Positions 52,536 to 62,796 of a DNA stretch of 64,000 nucleotides are shown here, piece after piece. Every line of letters begins with the position of its first letter. Position 1 is the first letter of the stretch. Position numbers and translations under genes: made by a program. Below the pieces are notes generated by a model that was given only the letters and a program-made list of their open reading frames with translations, made no database searches and was not told where the DNA came from. This DNA comes from Plecoglossus altivelis (Eukaryota > Chordata > Actinopteri > Osmeriformes > Plecoglossidae), in assembly GCA_036571765.1 (NCBI GenBank), contig BROE01000001.1, positions 7,182,151 through 7,246,150 of the forward strand, given 5' to 3'.

Positions 52536-53846
52536 GAGTGCAACACACCTTCATAAAGTTACACACATGCACACATTCACATACCATTATGAATAGTGGA
52601 AAGGATCCCTAATGTAAGCTTTGAAATGAATCAAACTTTATGGACAACATAAAAAATAATTTTCAAATATTCAAATTCTAAATTGTATATGTATGTATAT
52701 GTATACATTTTTGTGAATAATCATAAATTATATCACCGTAAGAGCCTATTTTGATTTGTTTACCCCAGTGGCTTTTTGCAAGCTCCACTGTGTGTCCTAT
52801 AAGAATAGTTTGAACTGAATAACTGGGTCTCTGGTCTTTCTTAGAAGCACTGCGACTTTTTTAATTTAGTTCCCAGATTACCTGGGATAGCTGTTATGTA
52901 AAGTGGACTTCAGCGCTAAGAATGTCTCTGATCTTACTGCTTTTAAATGGTTTACCCCCATGAAAGCACGGAATGCCACAAGACACAGGCAAGTTGAAGA
53001 GAGATAAGTCTGAGCTGGTGAGACTGAATATAATGTGCTTTTGAGTTGAGAGGAGGTATTATGCATGATATGAATGCCTCTATTAAAAGTGCAACTGGGA
53101 GGTCATAATGTGATATAATTAGTGAGACGTGCATAGGAATCCATTACTCTCAAATCAAAATTCATTCATTTAGATAATTTACTGACTCATCTAGTTTAGT
53201 CACTGTTTCACTGTTGATGTATGCATAACTTATTTAGCAAATGATTACACTACGTTCACATATCAGATCAAATGTCTTGTAAACAATCAAAGCTGCTTAA
53301 GTCCAACTTCTCTGCAAGTGTGCTGATCTTCCACCTAAGAACAGGCAAGACGAAAGGTTGTGTCAATTGTACAATATTAAAGATGCACATTCAAAACAAC
53401 CACTGTTTATGTTGATTATATTCATGAATTACTTTTCGAAAACTTGAATGCTTGTGCTTTCTTTCTAACTGGTTAGAAAGCTGTTCTGTAGGAATACTCA
53501 AAATTGCACAGGTTGTTGACTTAAAGTTCTCGGGTGTTAAGACAGTTCAAAACCTAAAATTGAGCATATGTGTCAGAGAGAAACACTATGCCTGATTGCA
53601 TATATATCTTGTATCCATTTTTAGAACTGCATTTGTGTGAGCATGCATACTACATACCCTGCGTATGTGCGCGTGTGCATGTGTACCGTGTGCTCATGCC
53701 TGCGTCCACCTTTTGAGTGTATAAATGTGTGTGTGCATGATGGCCTGTGTGTTCCAGAGCACTGCAGGATTAGTGGCAGTTGGTTATTTAAAGAGGAGAG
53801 TTTCAGCGTCCTTAATAGATAGTCTGTGAGACTGCAGCACATCAGA
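52536..53846 (+). other. adhfe1 3'UTR and vexin promoter region
   Basis: The gap between two same-strand genes. It should hold the adhfe1 3'UTR and the vexin promoter and 5'UTR. No coding exon is recognised, and I did not identify a canonical poly(A) signal close to the adhfe1 stop. A TG-rich stretch occurs at about 53630-53750. Confidence 0.45.
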
Positions 53847-56273
53847 ATGCAGCAGATCTATATGCAGAGTGATGAAAACTTTGAAGTTTTCACCACCGTC
53901 TTCTCCCCTCAAGGTGAGTAGAATAAGACCTCACCCCATGCTTTATTTTAGTCACACATTACTTTGGTATGGTATTATATTGCATTTGTAACTCTTAAAC
54001 TATGTAGGTCTATGGTGGTATCCTATCTATGTTTCTGCAAGGTTTTTGATTGTCAAATCATATCAGTTTGCAGATCAAGAACCAGACAAAGGCATGGCGA
54101 ACTAGAGAAAGTAAGTTCAACGGTTTTCTGTTTTGTTTTTACGTTAACAGCCAAGTAAGACTGCGGTTCTTTTAGCCTCTAACAGTTTGTCTTCAGTGCA
54201 ACGTAGAATGGACCATTCCATGATTTACATCTGTAATTGTAAATGACATGCTAATACCAATATAATGAGTGAATGAATCATTTTACACACACTTATTCAA
54301 AGCGACATACAGGTTGTTTTTTCTATCATTGATCTTAACCAATACCACACATTGAGTAAGTCAAATAGCATTCCCAAAAATGTTTTGCTCATAAACAAAA
54401 TGTGAACATCCACATTTCAGTGTAAACTCATATGGTCTCTCTATGAATGTTGCGACTGCACTGTAGGATGGGTAAGGGAAATGGGTGTCTGAGGGATAAG
54501 ATACTGTATGTTCGAATGTCCTGTTGACCCTTCCCCTCCGCAACTCTGTCCTCATCTGCCTTATCTCAGCTCAAGGTTGCATGCTGTATATCTTCTTCAG
54601 ACTCTATACTTAGCACATTGAGGGTTGTAAGACTTGACTTTCCAATGACTTGACTCTTCTCTGTTGACTCTGCTCGATCCTCGAGAACGTCGAAGATTAA
54701 CCTGGCATTATCTCAGCTTGTCCTCAAGCAGATTCATCCTACAGTGACTGTTCTAGACATACTTCAATTTTAATTGTAATTTTAAACTTGACTATGATGT
54801 TGACTCATGTTTAAAACGCATGAAAAGTGAGACCACCATTTTAAAACGTGTACTTTTCTCAAGTGCATTGTATTGGTTGGCAGTTAGTGACTCTTTGTAC
54901 TATGCACATAGGACTGTAGTGAAAGAACATTAGGACACCTGTCATTGCATGCTTGTAATCATCATTAGTAGAAGTGAATGTGTGCACGCAGGGGTGAATG
55001 AATTGAGCATTGGGACCTGAAGCCTTATGTATTACAGTTCCTACAACTGCCTCTTATCCTCATTCAGGGCTAGTGTTTATCTTTTGGCAGCGCAACACCT
55101 TGCCATCATCAGGACAGAGTGTACAAACCTAAATGCAATTTAAGACATGCTTAACCCCACATGTAAGCCTCTTAGCTTGTCCCCAGTGATGCCATTCTAA
55201 ATGAATGGATATGTTTGTCTTGAATTGACAGTATTCTGTGTTCACTCCCTAATGTTACAATGTGCACTGTCTCAGCAGTTTTTCACCACCTGATTACTCA
55301 AAACTATGAAGTATTAAGAGAAGAAGTAGGTAAAATATCGATAGAAATGTTACTTAGTATGTCAGAAAGATATATGATCTTTGTGCTTTTTCTGCAGGTG
55401 GTTGCAGCCATCAACTATAGACCTCACTGGGATGATGATCTTGAGCTCCATCATGGCGATGTAATCCAGGTTCTCTTTAAGGAAGACCCGTCCTGGTGGT
55501 TTGGTCGCCTGCAGAACGGCAATGAGGGCTACTTCCCTGCTACGTTTGTTACCAAATATAATCCGGTAGGCTATTGGATACGTTATAAGATTTTCATAGT
55601 GGATGAACAGTTCCATGTTTAAGAAAATTCACTTTACAATGTAATGTACCTGGGATTGAAGCTGAATATAACTTTTCACAGAACTAATTGCTAATGAATT
55701 GGTGAAGACTGGAGAGACGCGTTGATAGGTGTAACAAGGTGTTTTGTTTGTTTTCAGAATGAAAAACCAGATGAATCTGCTCCCAGCTATTTGCGGAGAG
55801 GTTCAATGCCAGTGATGTCTCCTAGCTCCACCCGTGGAAGCAGAGGGTAAGTGCACCCATCCAGATGTCAATGTACTCCACCTCTCACTTCCTCTCCACC
55901 CAACCTGTTCTTTGTTTTCTCAGGTTAAATGCTCATGAACTTCAATGAAATCTTTCTTTTGTATTGATTCTGAGAATGAGAGACGAACCAGTTACAGACA
56001 ATATGAATTTACAATATGAATATAAATGTAGATCATCACAGACTGAACAATTGTTTGTTTTACTCTCTTACATGTTGTGGCTGTAGCACTCCCAAGCTGC
56101 CCAGGAAAGAAAGCCTGTTGCGGGTTCTGGGGCACACAGAGAGCTCAGGGGCCGCCACAGCCCAAGCCTCCCCTAGCCTGCTTCACCGTGTGCTGTCCAA
56201 GTCTCGGAGGAAGAGCTGTCCACACATACCTGCGGTCAGCGGCTCTGTTAACAGAGCGTTTCAACATGACTGA
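53847..56273 (+). CDS. vxn: Vexin (C8orf46) homologue with an SH3 domain
   Basis: Five coding exons: 53847-53913, 54067-54110, 55398-55565, 55758-55846, 56087-56273, giving 184 aa (human vexin 207). Identity rests on three things: position between adhfe1 and mybl1; the N terminus MQQIYMQSDENFEVFTTVF, which matches the human start I recall (MHQIYSCSDENIEVFTTVI); and the C terminus ending in a basic stretch then NRAFQHD (human NSAFEAD). Vexin is described as a small nuclear or membrane-associated protein promoting neurogenesis, without known domains. Here exon 3 encodes a full SH3 domain (about residues 39-91): an ALYDY-like AAINYRP, acidic DDDLEL, GDVIQVL, the WW pair, and GYFPATFV. Exon 3 is phase 0-0. 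A RRGSMPV sequence at about 106-112 is a possible basophilic-kinase site. The exon 2 acceptor used is TATCAG before 54067; the AG seven bases downstream would cause an early stop. Confidence 0.85.
54278..54311. mobile_element. Fragment of a teleost dispersed repeat in vexin intron 2
   Basis: The stretch CATTTTACACACACTTATTC then AAAGCGACATACAG is another decayed copy of the CATTTA...TTATCCAAAGCGACTTACA motif common in teleosts. Short, without boundaries. Confidence 0.5.
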
Positions 56274-57903
56274 AGTCACTGTAGTATAGTCGCCCAAGCC
56301 GCTACGGTCTACTGGGTTGCTGTGGTTTTCGTCCCCTTATTTGGTTGTTCACCATCACCCATTCATAGTCCTCTTATTGGAGTTGATGCTGCTACAATGC
56401 AAGATTCTTAATGTATGAATACCATATTTGTCATTCAGATTTGAAAAGTATTCTGCACTTATTTGTTACATTACATTCTAAGTATTATCATTTGAACATA
56501 ATTATATTAATTATATATTCTGTATTTTTTACAATATTTTGTGATGGTTGTAACTATTTTACATAAAATGTATTGATGCATTCACTTGTTGAATTGGAGT
56601 TTGTTGCGCTACAGTACAACACATGATAAGACTAAAGGTTTCAGTATTTTATTCAAACTAACTGAAAGTTGGCAGTTCTAACAAAATATGTAAATACAAT
56701 GCAAATTGTTACCTTATTTATACAAGAACCCAAGTGCATGTTTTTCTTTAAACATTTTTGTAGCACCTACAATCTGAAGCCTAACAAAGAACAGATCACA
56801 TTTCTGACCACCCAGACACTCCCCCCTAAAAGGATCAAAATGAACAAATCAGTTTTTAATGACAAAACACATTTGTCTATAAAATGTCACTCTTGATATT
56901 TAGCGTGATGTAGTACCTATTTTAACTAAGGATGATAAACCTTTCATTGTATTGTAAAAGATTGTAACAGTACACAAACCGACATTTATCAAAGTTTTAT
57001 GATTTAAGATTAAGACTTGAAAATTCACAATTGCTTAAAAACATCCACCTGCTATCCAATAAAATGAACTCTTTGAAAATACCAGCATTAACTTATATAC
57101 ATGACACTGCCAACATAGAGGAGTAAAAATAAATAAGTGAAGGTTTTTGCACATGCAGTTTTCCAGGGTGTACATGCTGTAAACTACAAAGAAAAGTCTG
57201 TATTTACAAAAGGACCATTTTGTCATTCAATTATTTTTTTACATTTTCTTTAAGTTGCCCAATTAAAGAGGAATTTGAATTGTTTCATCGACAAAACCAT
57301 ACCAATCTAGTCTTTTAAAAACATTTGGAAAAATGCATGAATATAGTAAAACAAGATATCAACCTCAATCATGATCCTGAAGTTGATTCTTGAAGGTAAG
57401 TCAAAGTTGTTTGAAAGTTATACCTCAGATATCACATAACGCTGGGTTTTAGATAGGCAGGAAACAGCATGAACATCCTCAAATGTCTACATGTATTATT
57501 AAGACATAATCCAGAGTTGGGCTCTAGGTAGCAGTGCATCAACACCACACACGCAACACTACGGATCATGTCTTTCAATAGCACATCAAAAATGTAAAAA
57601 CATAAAACACCTTTACAAGTACCTGTAAAAGTAGTATCCAGGTAGTATTGTACAAGGCTTTTCTCGACCATACAGAAATGGACTTTTAAAAGATTACACC
57701 CTCTGCAGAAACAAATATGGCTGCAAATTGTTAACGTAACCTAATAATTGCAACACTTTCTCCTTATTGAGTTTTGTATCGATTTGGATTATAACAAGAA
57801 CTTTTAAAACTTTCTGTTAAGACATGGCTAAAATGGGATGTGCTTGGTGTAAATCCATAGCCAGATTTAAAAGGATCCATATAGCCTCCTGGGTCATGGC
57901 TGG
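56274..57903. other. Convergent 3' region of vexin and mybl1
   Basis: The two stop codons face each other across 1.63 kb, with no coding exon between them. The first canonical plus-strand AATAAA after vexin is near 57058. The first canonical minus-strand AATAAA after mybl1 reads near 56649-56655. Use of both would make the 3'UTRs overlap by about 400 bp. Confidence 0.45.
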
Positions 57904-60900
57904 TCAGAGTACCAAGGTCCTGTAGACACAGCCAGGGCTGTGGGAGTGGATGTACATCCTGGCCTGCTCTGTCATGGTCATCTGGTCATCAGTCTTACCA
58001 AACACCACCGCTTCCCACTCGCCGCTGACCTACAGCAACAGGAAACAAGTTAAGAACTCATTTGGCCATGATCTTCAATTATATGATTTTGCTCTACTTA
58101 GTGCAAACCTTAAACCTAAAAACTGATATCCTCCCTCAGATATTCTTTAAGATCTCAGCTCATTATGCTCTGAAACTGGTTCTCCCCCTCATCAGTTACA
58201 AACAATAACAACAAATTAACCATGCCCTTATAAAAGTGGGTAAATGATCTTAAATCCAAATATAAAACAACATCAAATAAGATATTCTCTGACTGCGTTG
58301 TGTGTTTGCTGAGAGTGCTTGAGGAGGGCAGGACTATCATTAGAGCCCTCCCTCCTGTGGGCGACGGTGAAGGCCTGGCTGGGCTCCTGTCTCTCCACTA
58401 CAGGGGAGAACACCAGCTGTTCACAGCCCAGCATGGAGCCTCCCAGTGGGGCGCCGTTTAGTAAGCTCTCCCCATGAATCTGCAGGAAGAAGTCAGAAAA
58501 AAAAGTCAAGGCAAAATTTCTCTCCCCTGTCCTTTTCTTCTTCCCCTGTTTAACAAAAGATGGTTCAAGGAATATAAAAAAACTCATATAAATTTATTCC
58601 AATAATGTTTTGCACCAATTTTATAGAAAAAACCTTTCCCTACCACTTGCTGGTGTACCTGCATGTTGTTGAATTGTTCTTTGGTTGAGAGATGAGCACT
58701 GGGATTCTGCTTATTCCAGGGCTCCAGAGTCAGGACTTTTACTGCTTTTCTGTTAGACGCATAGTCCTCAGGATACAGAAAACAGTGAGTGTAGGAGATA
58801 CAGTATAAGAACTATGAATACGTTTGGATGATTAAACAAAGCTATTTCTTTTTTGGCCTAGGAAAAACAAGTAATCCTTTTTTTTAAAGAATTGTGAGAA
58901 GTGTGTTCTGTTCTAGCAGGCAGTATTGTGTTAGAAACGGTGGCTCATTGCAGCTTCTCCGTCCTGTGGGTTGATAGGATTCCAATGTTGTTTACTTTGT
59001 GAGCACATGTGGATACCTCATATTTCCAGGTGTGGTCTTCAGTTTGGGAGTCTTCATACAGTTGTTTGCCCATCCCTAACTCATCTCTCAACATCTCTTT
59101 CATATCCTCCTCCAGATATGCAAATGACTGGGGCTGAATTTGACATAACACAGATATGCAGTAACCAATTACAGCAAAACACGCCCTGTACTCAAACTTT
59201 CAAATAAAGGTTTTACAATGCAGGCACTGGGCTGCTATTGGTTTCCAGTAGGTTGTCATTTCTAATCATCCACGGGTCCTGAACGTACCATCATTTTCAA
59301 AGGGCCCTCTGTGTTATTCTGCATGGTCATGGAAGTCTTGAAGGGTGTTGGAGTCTGTGGTGTGGGGAGCATGATGGCTTTCCGGACTTTGGGAGTCCTA
59401 AATCTCAACAGAAAAAAGGGAGGCCTGCATCTCACCTTGAAGGAACAGTCTCGTGAGATTGGCCTTGACAGGTCCTTACAGGAAGCAAGGCTGACTTCAC
59501 CAGCTTAGTGGACTGGAATGATGAAGTTTAAATTCTGACCCAAATGAAAAAAAACAGAACAGCCCTAGCTAAAACTACACAATCTCACCAACGCTCAGTA
59601 AAAGCATGTGGTGTTCAGCCAGCCTAGTCCTTACTCAGTGCTGTCTTGCTGGGGTTTGGAGGTTGCATTGCTCTGGAGTGGTGTGGCTGTGCTGTCCCGA
59701 TTGTGACCACACACCGGTGTCGAGGTACGTGCTGGATAGTCCAGATTCAGATTGTCCCCTTCACACACATTGAAAAACTGCAGCGGGACAAGAAACAGAT
59801 GACAATGCAGGGGTTACACCCCTGCCTAAAATACATGTGCTGTGAATCCATGAATGGAATGGAACAAAAGGAATATTGCCTGGGAGGGAGAGAAGGGCAG
59901 TACTCTGACGGGGGTGCTCTGGGGAGAGAAGGCACTGTTGTCCATAAAGGAGGTGCTGTCACACTCGCTGGTGAGCGACTGCTCGCCCCTCCCCGCCTCT
60001 CTCATTTCCCTCGTCCTTGGGATGGGAGGGGCTGTGGGTGGGGATACAGGCAGCACTTCCAGATAGTTTCTGCTAGGGTCTGACATGGCCGAGTCCTCAT
60101 CAAAACGGTAGCTAGTGTCTGCTTCCTCTTTGTCCTCTGCACTTAAAGGAGTGGTTTGCTGTTTCTGGGGTGAGGTCATTTCATTCAGACTCAAGCTGGT
60201 CACCTCACTCCAAGCCACTGGGTCCTGGAAGATGATACAGCAGTGAGCAGGGAGACAGGGACAACAAAAAAATTACCCTGGCATTTTTTCTCAGGCCGGC
60301 CCACCACAATCAGTCATATGGCAAACGAACCAATAGGCCGCTGTCCCTGCTTTATGGGCCAATTTGAGGTTAAAACAAGATTTATGGGAAAGGAACTACA
60401 AACCAAATCAATAAGATCCAGGGTCTCGGCGAACTCTGGTATGGTCTGGAGAGAGGAGAACTCCGTGCTGGCCTCCACAAACAGGTACCTGGCAGGTGAA
60501 CTGTGGGAGCATATGGAGGAGGAGGAAATAGTGGGGCAGTGATGGTGGTGACCATCCACACTGTGGAGGTGGAGATGCGGGGGGTGGAGGTTCTCCATGC
60601 TCTGGTCCCCCATGCTGCTCAGGGCACTGTTGGTCATGCCGTCCTCTGTCAAACTACTGCTGGACCAGCTAGAGCAGCCATCCACGTGCTACGGTTGAGC
60701 ATGAGGAGAGCAATTAGTATTGAGGGAGGTTTCTTCCTGCGAGAGTTAAAGGCTGATAAGAGTTGAAGTTCCTGCCATGTACTCATTCTTCATTGGTGAA
60801 CGGTGGTTAGGGTCTGGAACGTGCGATTGTCAAGTTAAAAGTTCAGAGCGAGGATACACTCACCTGGACAAAGACAGAGGACTCAGGGATATTGTCTGCA

Positions 60901-62796
60901 TACGGTGCGTCCAGCAAGCCAAAAGAATAGCCAGACATCTACATATGGATGTTTGTGAACGGTTTATCTTCGGATGACAAGTCAAATAGTCTAGATGTAT
61001 AATCTAGCGCTAGATTAAGATCACTATAAATCGACCAACATCAATCAATCACCTTGGAGGGGATAGTCATAATGTAGTGGCCTTGGACCTGCAGGTGGTC
61101 TAAAGAGGGGTTGCAGGTCTTGGGTCTTCTCTTGATGGGGGGCTTGGTGCTCTTGTAGGCGTGAGAAGGGGGCAGGTCCTGGAGATAGCCCTCCTGCTCC
61201 ACCTTCCTTCGCATGGTGGAGTTCCAGTGGTTCTTTATGGAGTTGTCTGTTCTACAGTAAAAAGTGAAATTGGATTAGATTTGGATTGTGAAGACTTTCA
61301 GGAAAGGTTTATCAAACGGCTCATGAATATTGTGTCTAATGTCACTCATGTCTCCAAGTTTGCGTGATATTGAACTCAAATGTCCTCAAAACAACCTTTG
61401 ACTGTTAGTCATTACCGGCCAGGCAGCAGTTTGGAGATCTCCGCCCAGCGGTTGCCTAAGCGTTTGTGGGCTTCGTAGATGACCCTGTCCTCCTCGTGTG
61501 TCCAGGAGGACTTCTTTACATCAGGGTTGAGGTGGTTGTGCCAGCGCTCACGACATTGCTTGCCAATACGTCCATGTAAGTGTTTGGCAATGATGGACCA
61601 ACGCTTAGGCCCATACCTATGAACTAAGTGAATAACCTATGGTACAGATTAAGTGGAGATGAGCTACAGATAATGGGTCAAGCAAAACACTCAGTCATTC
61701 CCCGTTTCCAAATATGAATACAGTCAACTGCACCGCCTACAGCGTTCATCCCTTCCTCTTTATATCAGTGGACTAGCATTCTGTAAGTCTGTGTATAGCT
61801 CTGTTAATTAATGTGACAAGAGAGGCAGATGATAAGACACATTCAAGTGAAAGGTTTGGACACCACATCTGATGGTCATGAACTTCACCCTCTCATCTTC
61901 CTCCTTTGTCCATGGGCCTTTCACCAGCTCAGGGTTCAGCACCTTCTGCCAGCGATGTTGACATTGCACATCTGTTCTTTTCTAACAGGATAGGGAGATG
62001 CATCGATACATTTGGTGAATTTGTGGAAGTTATTGTGTATGAAGTTATGATTGTTTAGTAGCACGATGGGTACAAGTGTTACTAAACATCACAATAGGTA
62101 CAAGATGAGATACGAGTCACCTAAGAGCTTACCTTAAAATGGTTGGCTATAAATATCCAATCATCTGCACCGTATTGCTCAACCAACCTTTTCAACTTCT
62201 CGTCCTTAGAGATCAAAAGGGAGAACTGGTCAAAAACCCTTTTCTGACAATTCTACCTTAACACCACAAATTAGCATGATACAGGATTCTGTGTTTTTTT
62301 CTGTGGCATATTGGAATTCCCCACTATCAGTTACCTCATCCCTGGACCACTTAATCTTCTGTAATGACTTTCTGGGACATTTCAGTTCCATGCATTCATA
62401 GCCAGAACACTTTGTATGGTCCTCCACAATATGGCTAAAGAAGAACGGTATGAAAACAAGGTATGAACCAGATACAGATAGGCACATTTAATTGGACAAA
62501 TGGCAGCTTTGTATGGCAAATCTTGATCTGGTTACTTAAAAAAATATACATATTTTTTTTAGCTTATTCACAAGTCACACCACCTTTTTTTATAAAGAGG
62601 ATGTCTGTTGCCTGGCAACATTGCTGTCAGCACATGTGTCTCAATGCAGAAGTGAATTTGGGGTTCCTTGACAATGTGGCTGGCAACTACTGCAGCCTCA
62701 GTAGCTGGGCTGGCTAAAACTCAAGGAATATATAATAAATCGAGAGACACTTAAGTAACAAACTTACCTAATCTTTCGAGTTCTTGTACCGGCCAT
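57904..62796 (-). CDS. mybl1: MYBL1 / A-Myb transcription factor
   Basis: Fifteen coding exons: 62768-62796, 62335-62434, 62133-62204, 61889-61981, 61416-61636, 61053-61251, 60864-60938, 60404-60688, 59880-60224, 59635-59777, 59289-59403, 59017-59133, 58659-58766, 58294-58479, 57904-58029. They join in frame to 737 aa (human 752). The DNA-binding domain (about 36-188) has three Myb repeats, each with its three Trp: WSRDE..DDW..HRW, GPW..KRW..RERW, SSW..NRW..NHW. It binds the YAACNG Myb element; A-Myb is a master regulator of male meiosis and piRNA precursor genes. Downstream are the transactivation region, SSLQTIPEFAETLDLID (about 337-353), STPVRVLPFSPSQ (about 461-473), TPQTPTPFK (about 535-543) and the YLEEDMKEML negative-regulatory segment (about 565-574). 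The tail ends EWEAVVFGKTDDQMTMTEQA...RTLVL. The intron after 59880 uses a GC donor. The donor after 58294 (GCA|GTCAGA) is weak but gives the right frame. Confidence 0.96.
59778..59879 (-). other. Probable GC-AG intron of mybl1
   Basis: The conserved LPFSPSQ ends at CAG and is followed by GCAATA rather than GT. The next conserved residues (FFNVC, human FFNTC) start right after GCTGCAG. A GC-AG intron of 102 bp is the only reading that keeps the conserved protein continuous; reading on gives a stop after 17 residues. Confidence 0.75.
61000..61017. repeat. Perfect 18-bp palindrome
   Basis: TAATCTAGCGCTAGATTA is its own reverse complement, with no spacer. It lies in the mybl1 intron between the exons at 60864-60938 and 61053-61251, only 36 bp from the latter. 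Confidence 0.85.

Noticed and set aside
58480..58587. Upstream extension of the mybl1 exon at 58294-58479 to an ATG
   Set aside because: The extension is the intron reading through a polypyrimidine tract; homology and phase start after CTGCAG at 58479.
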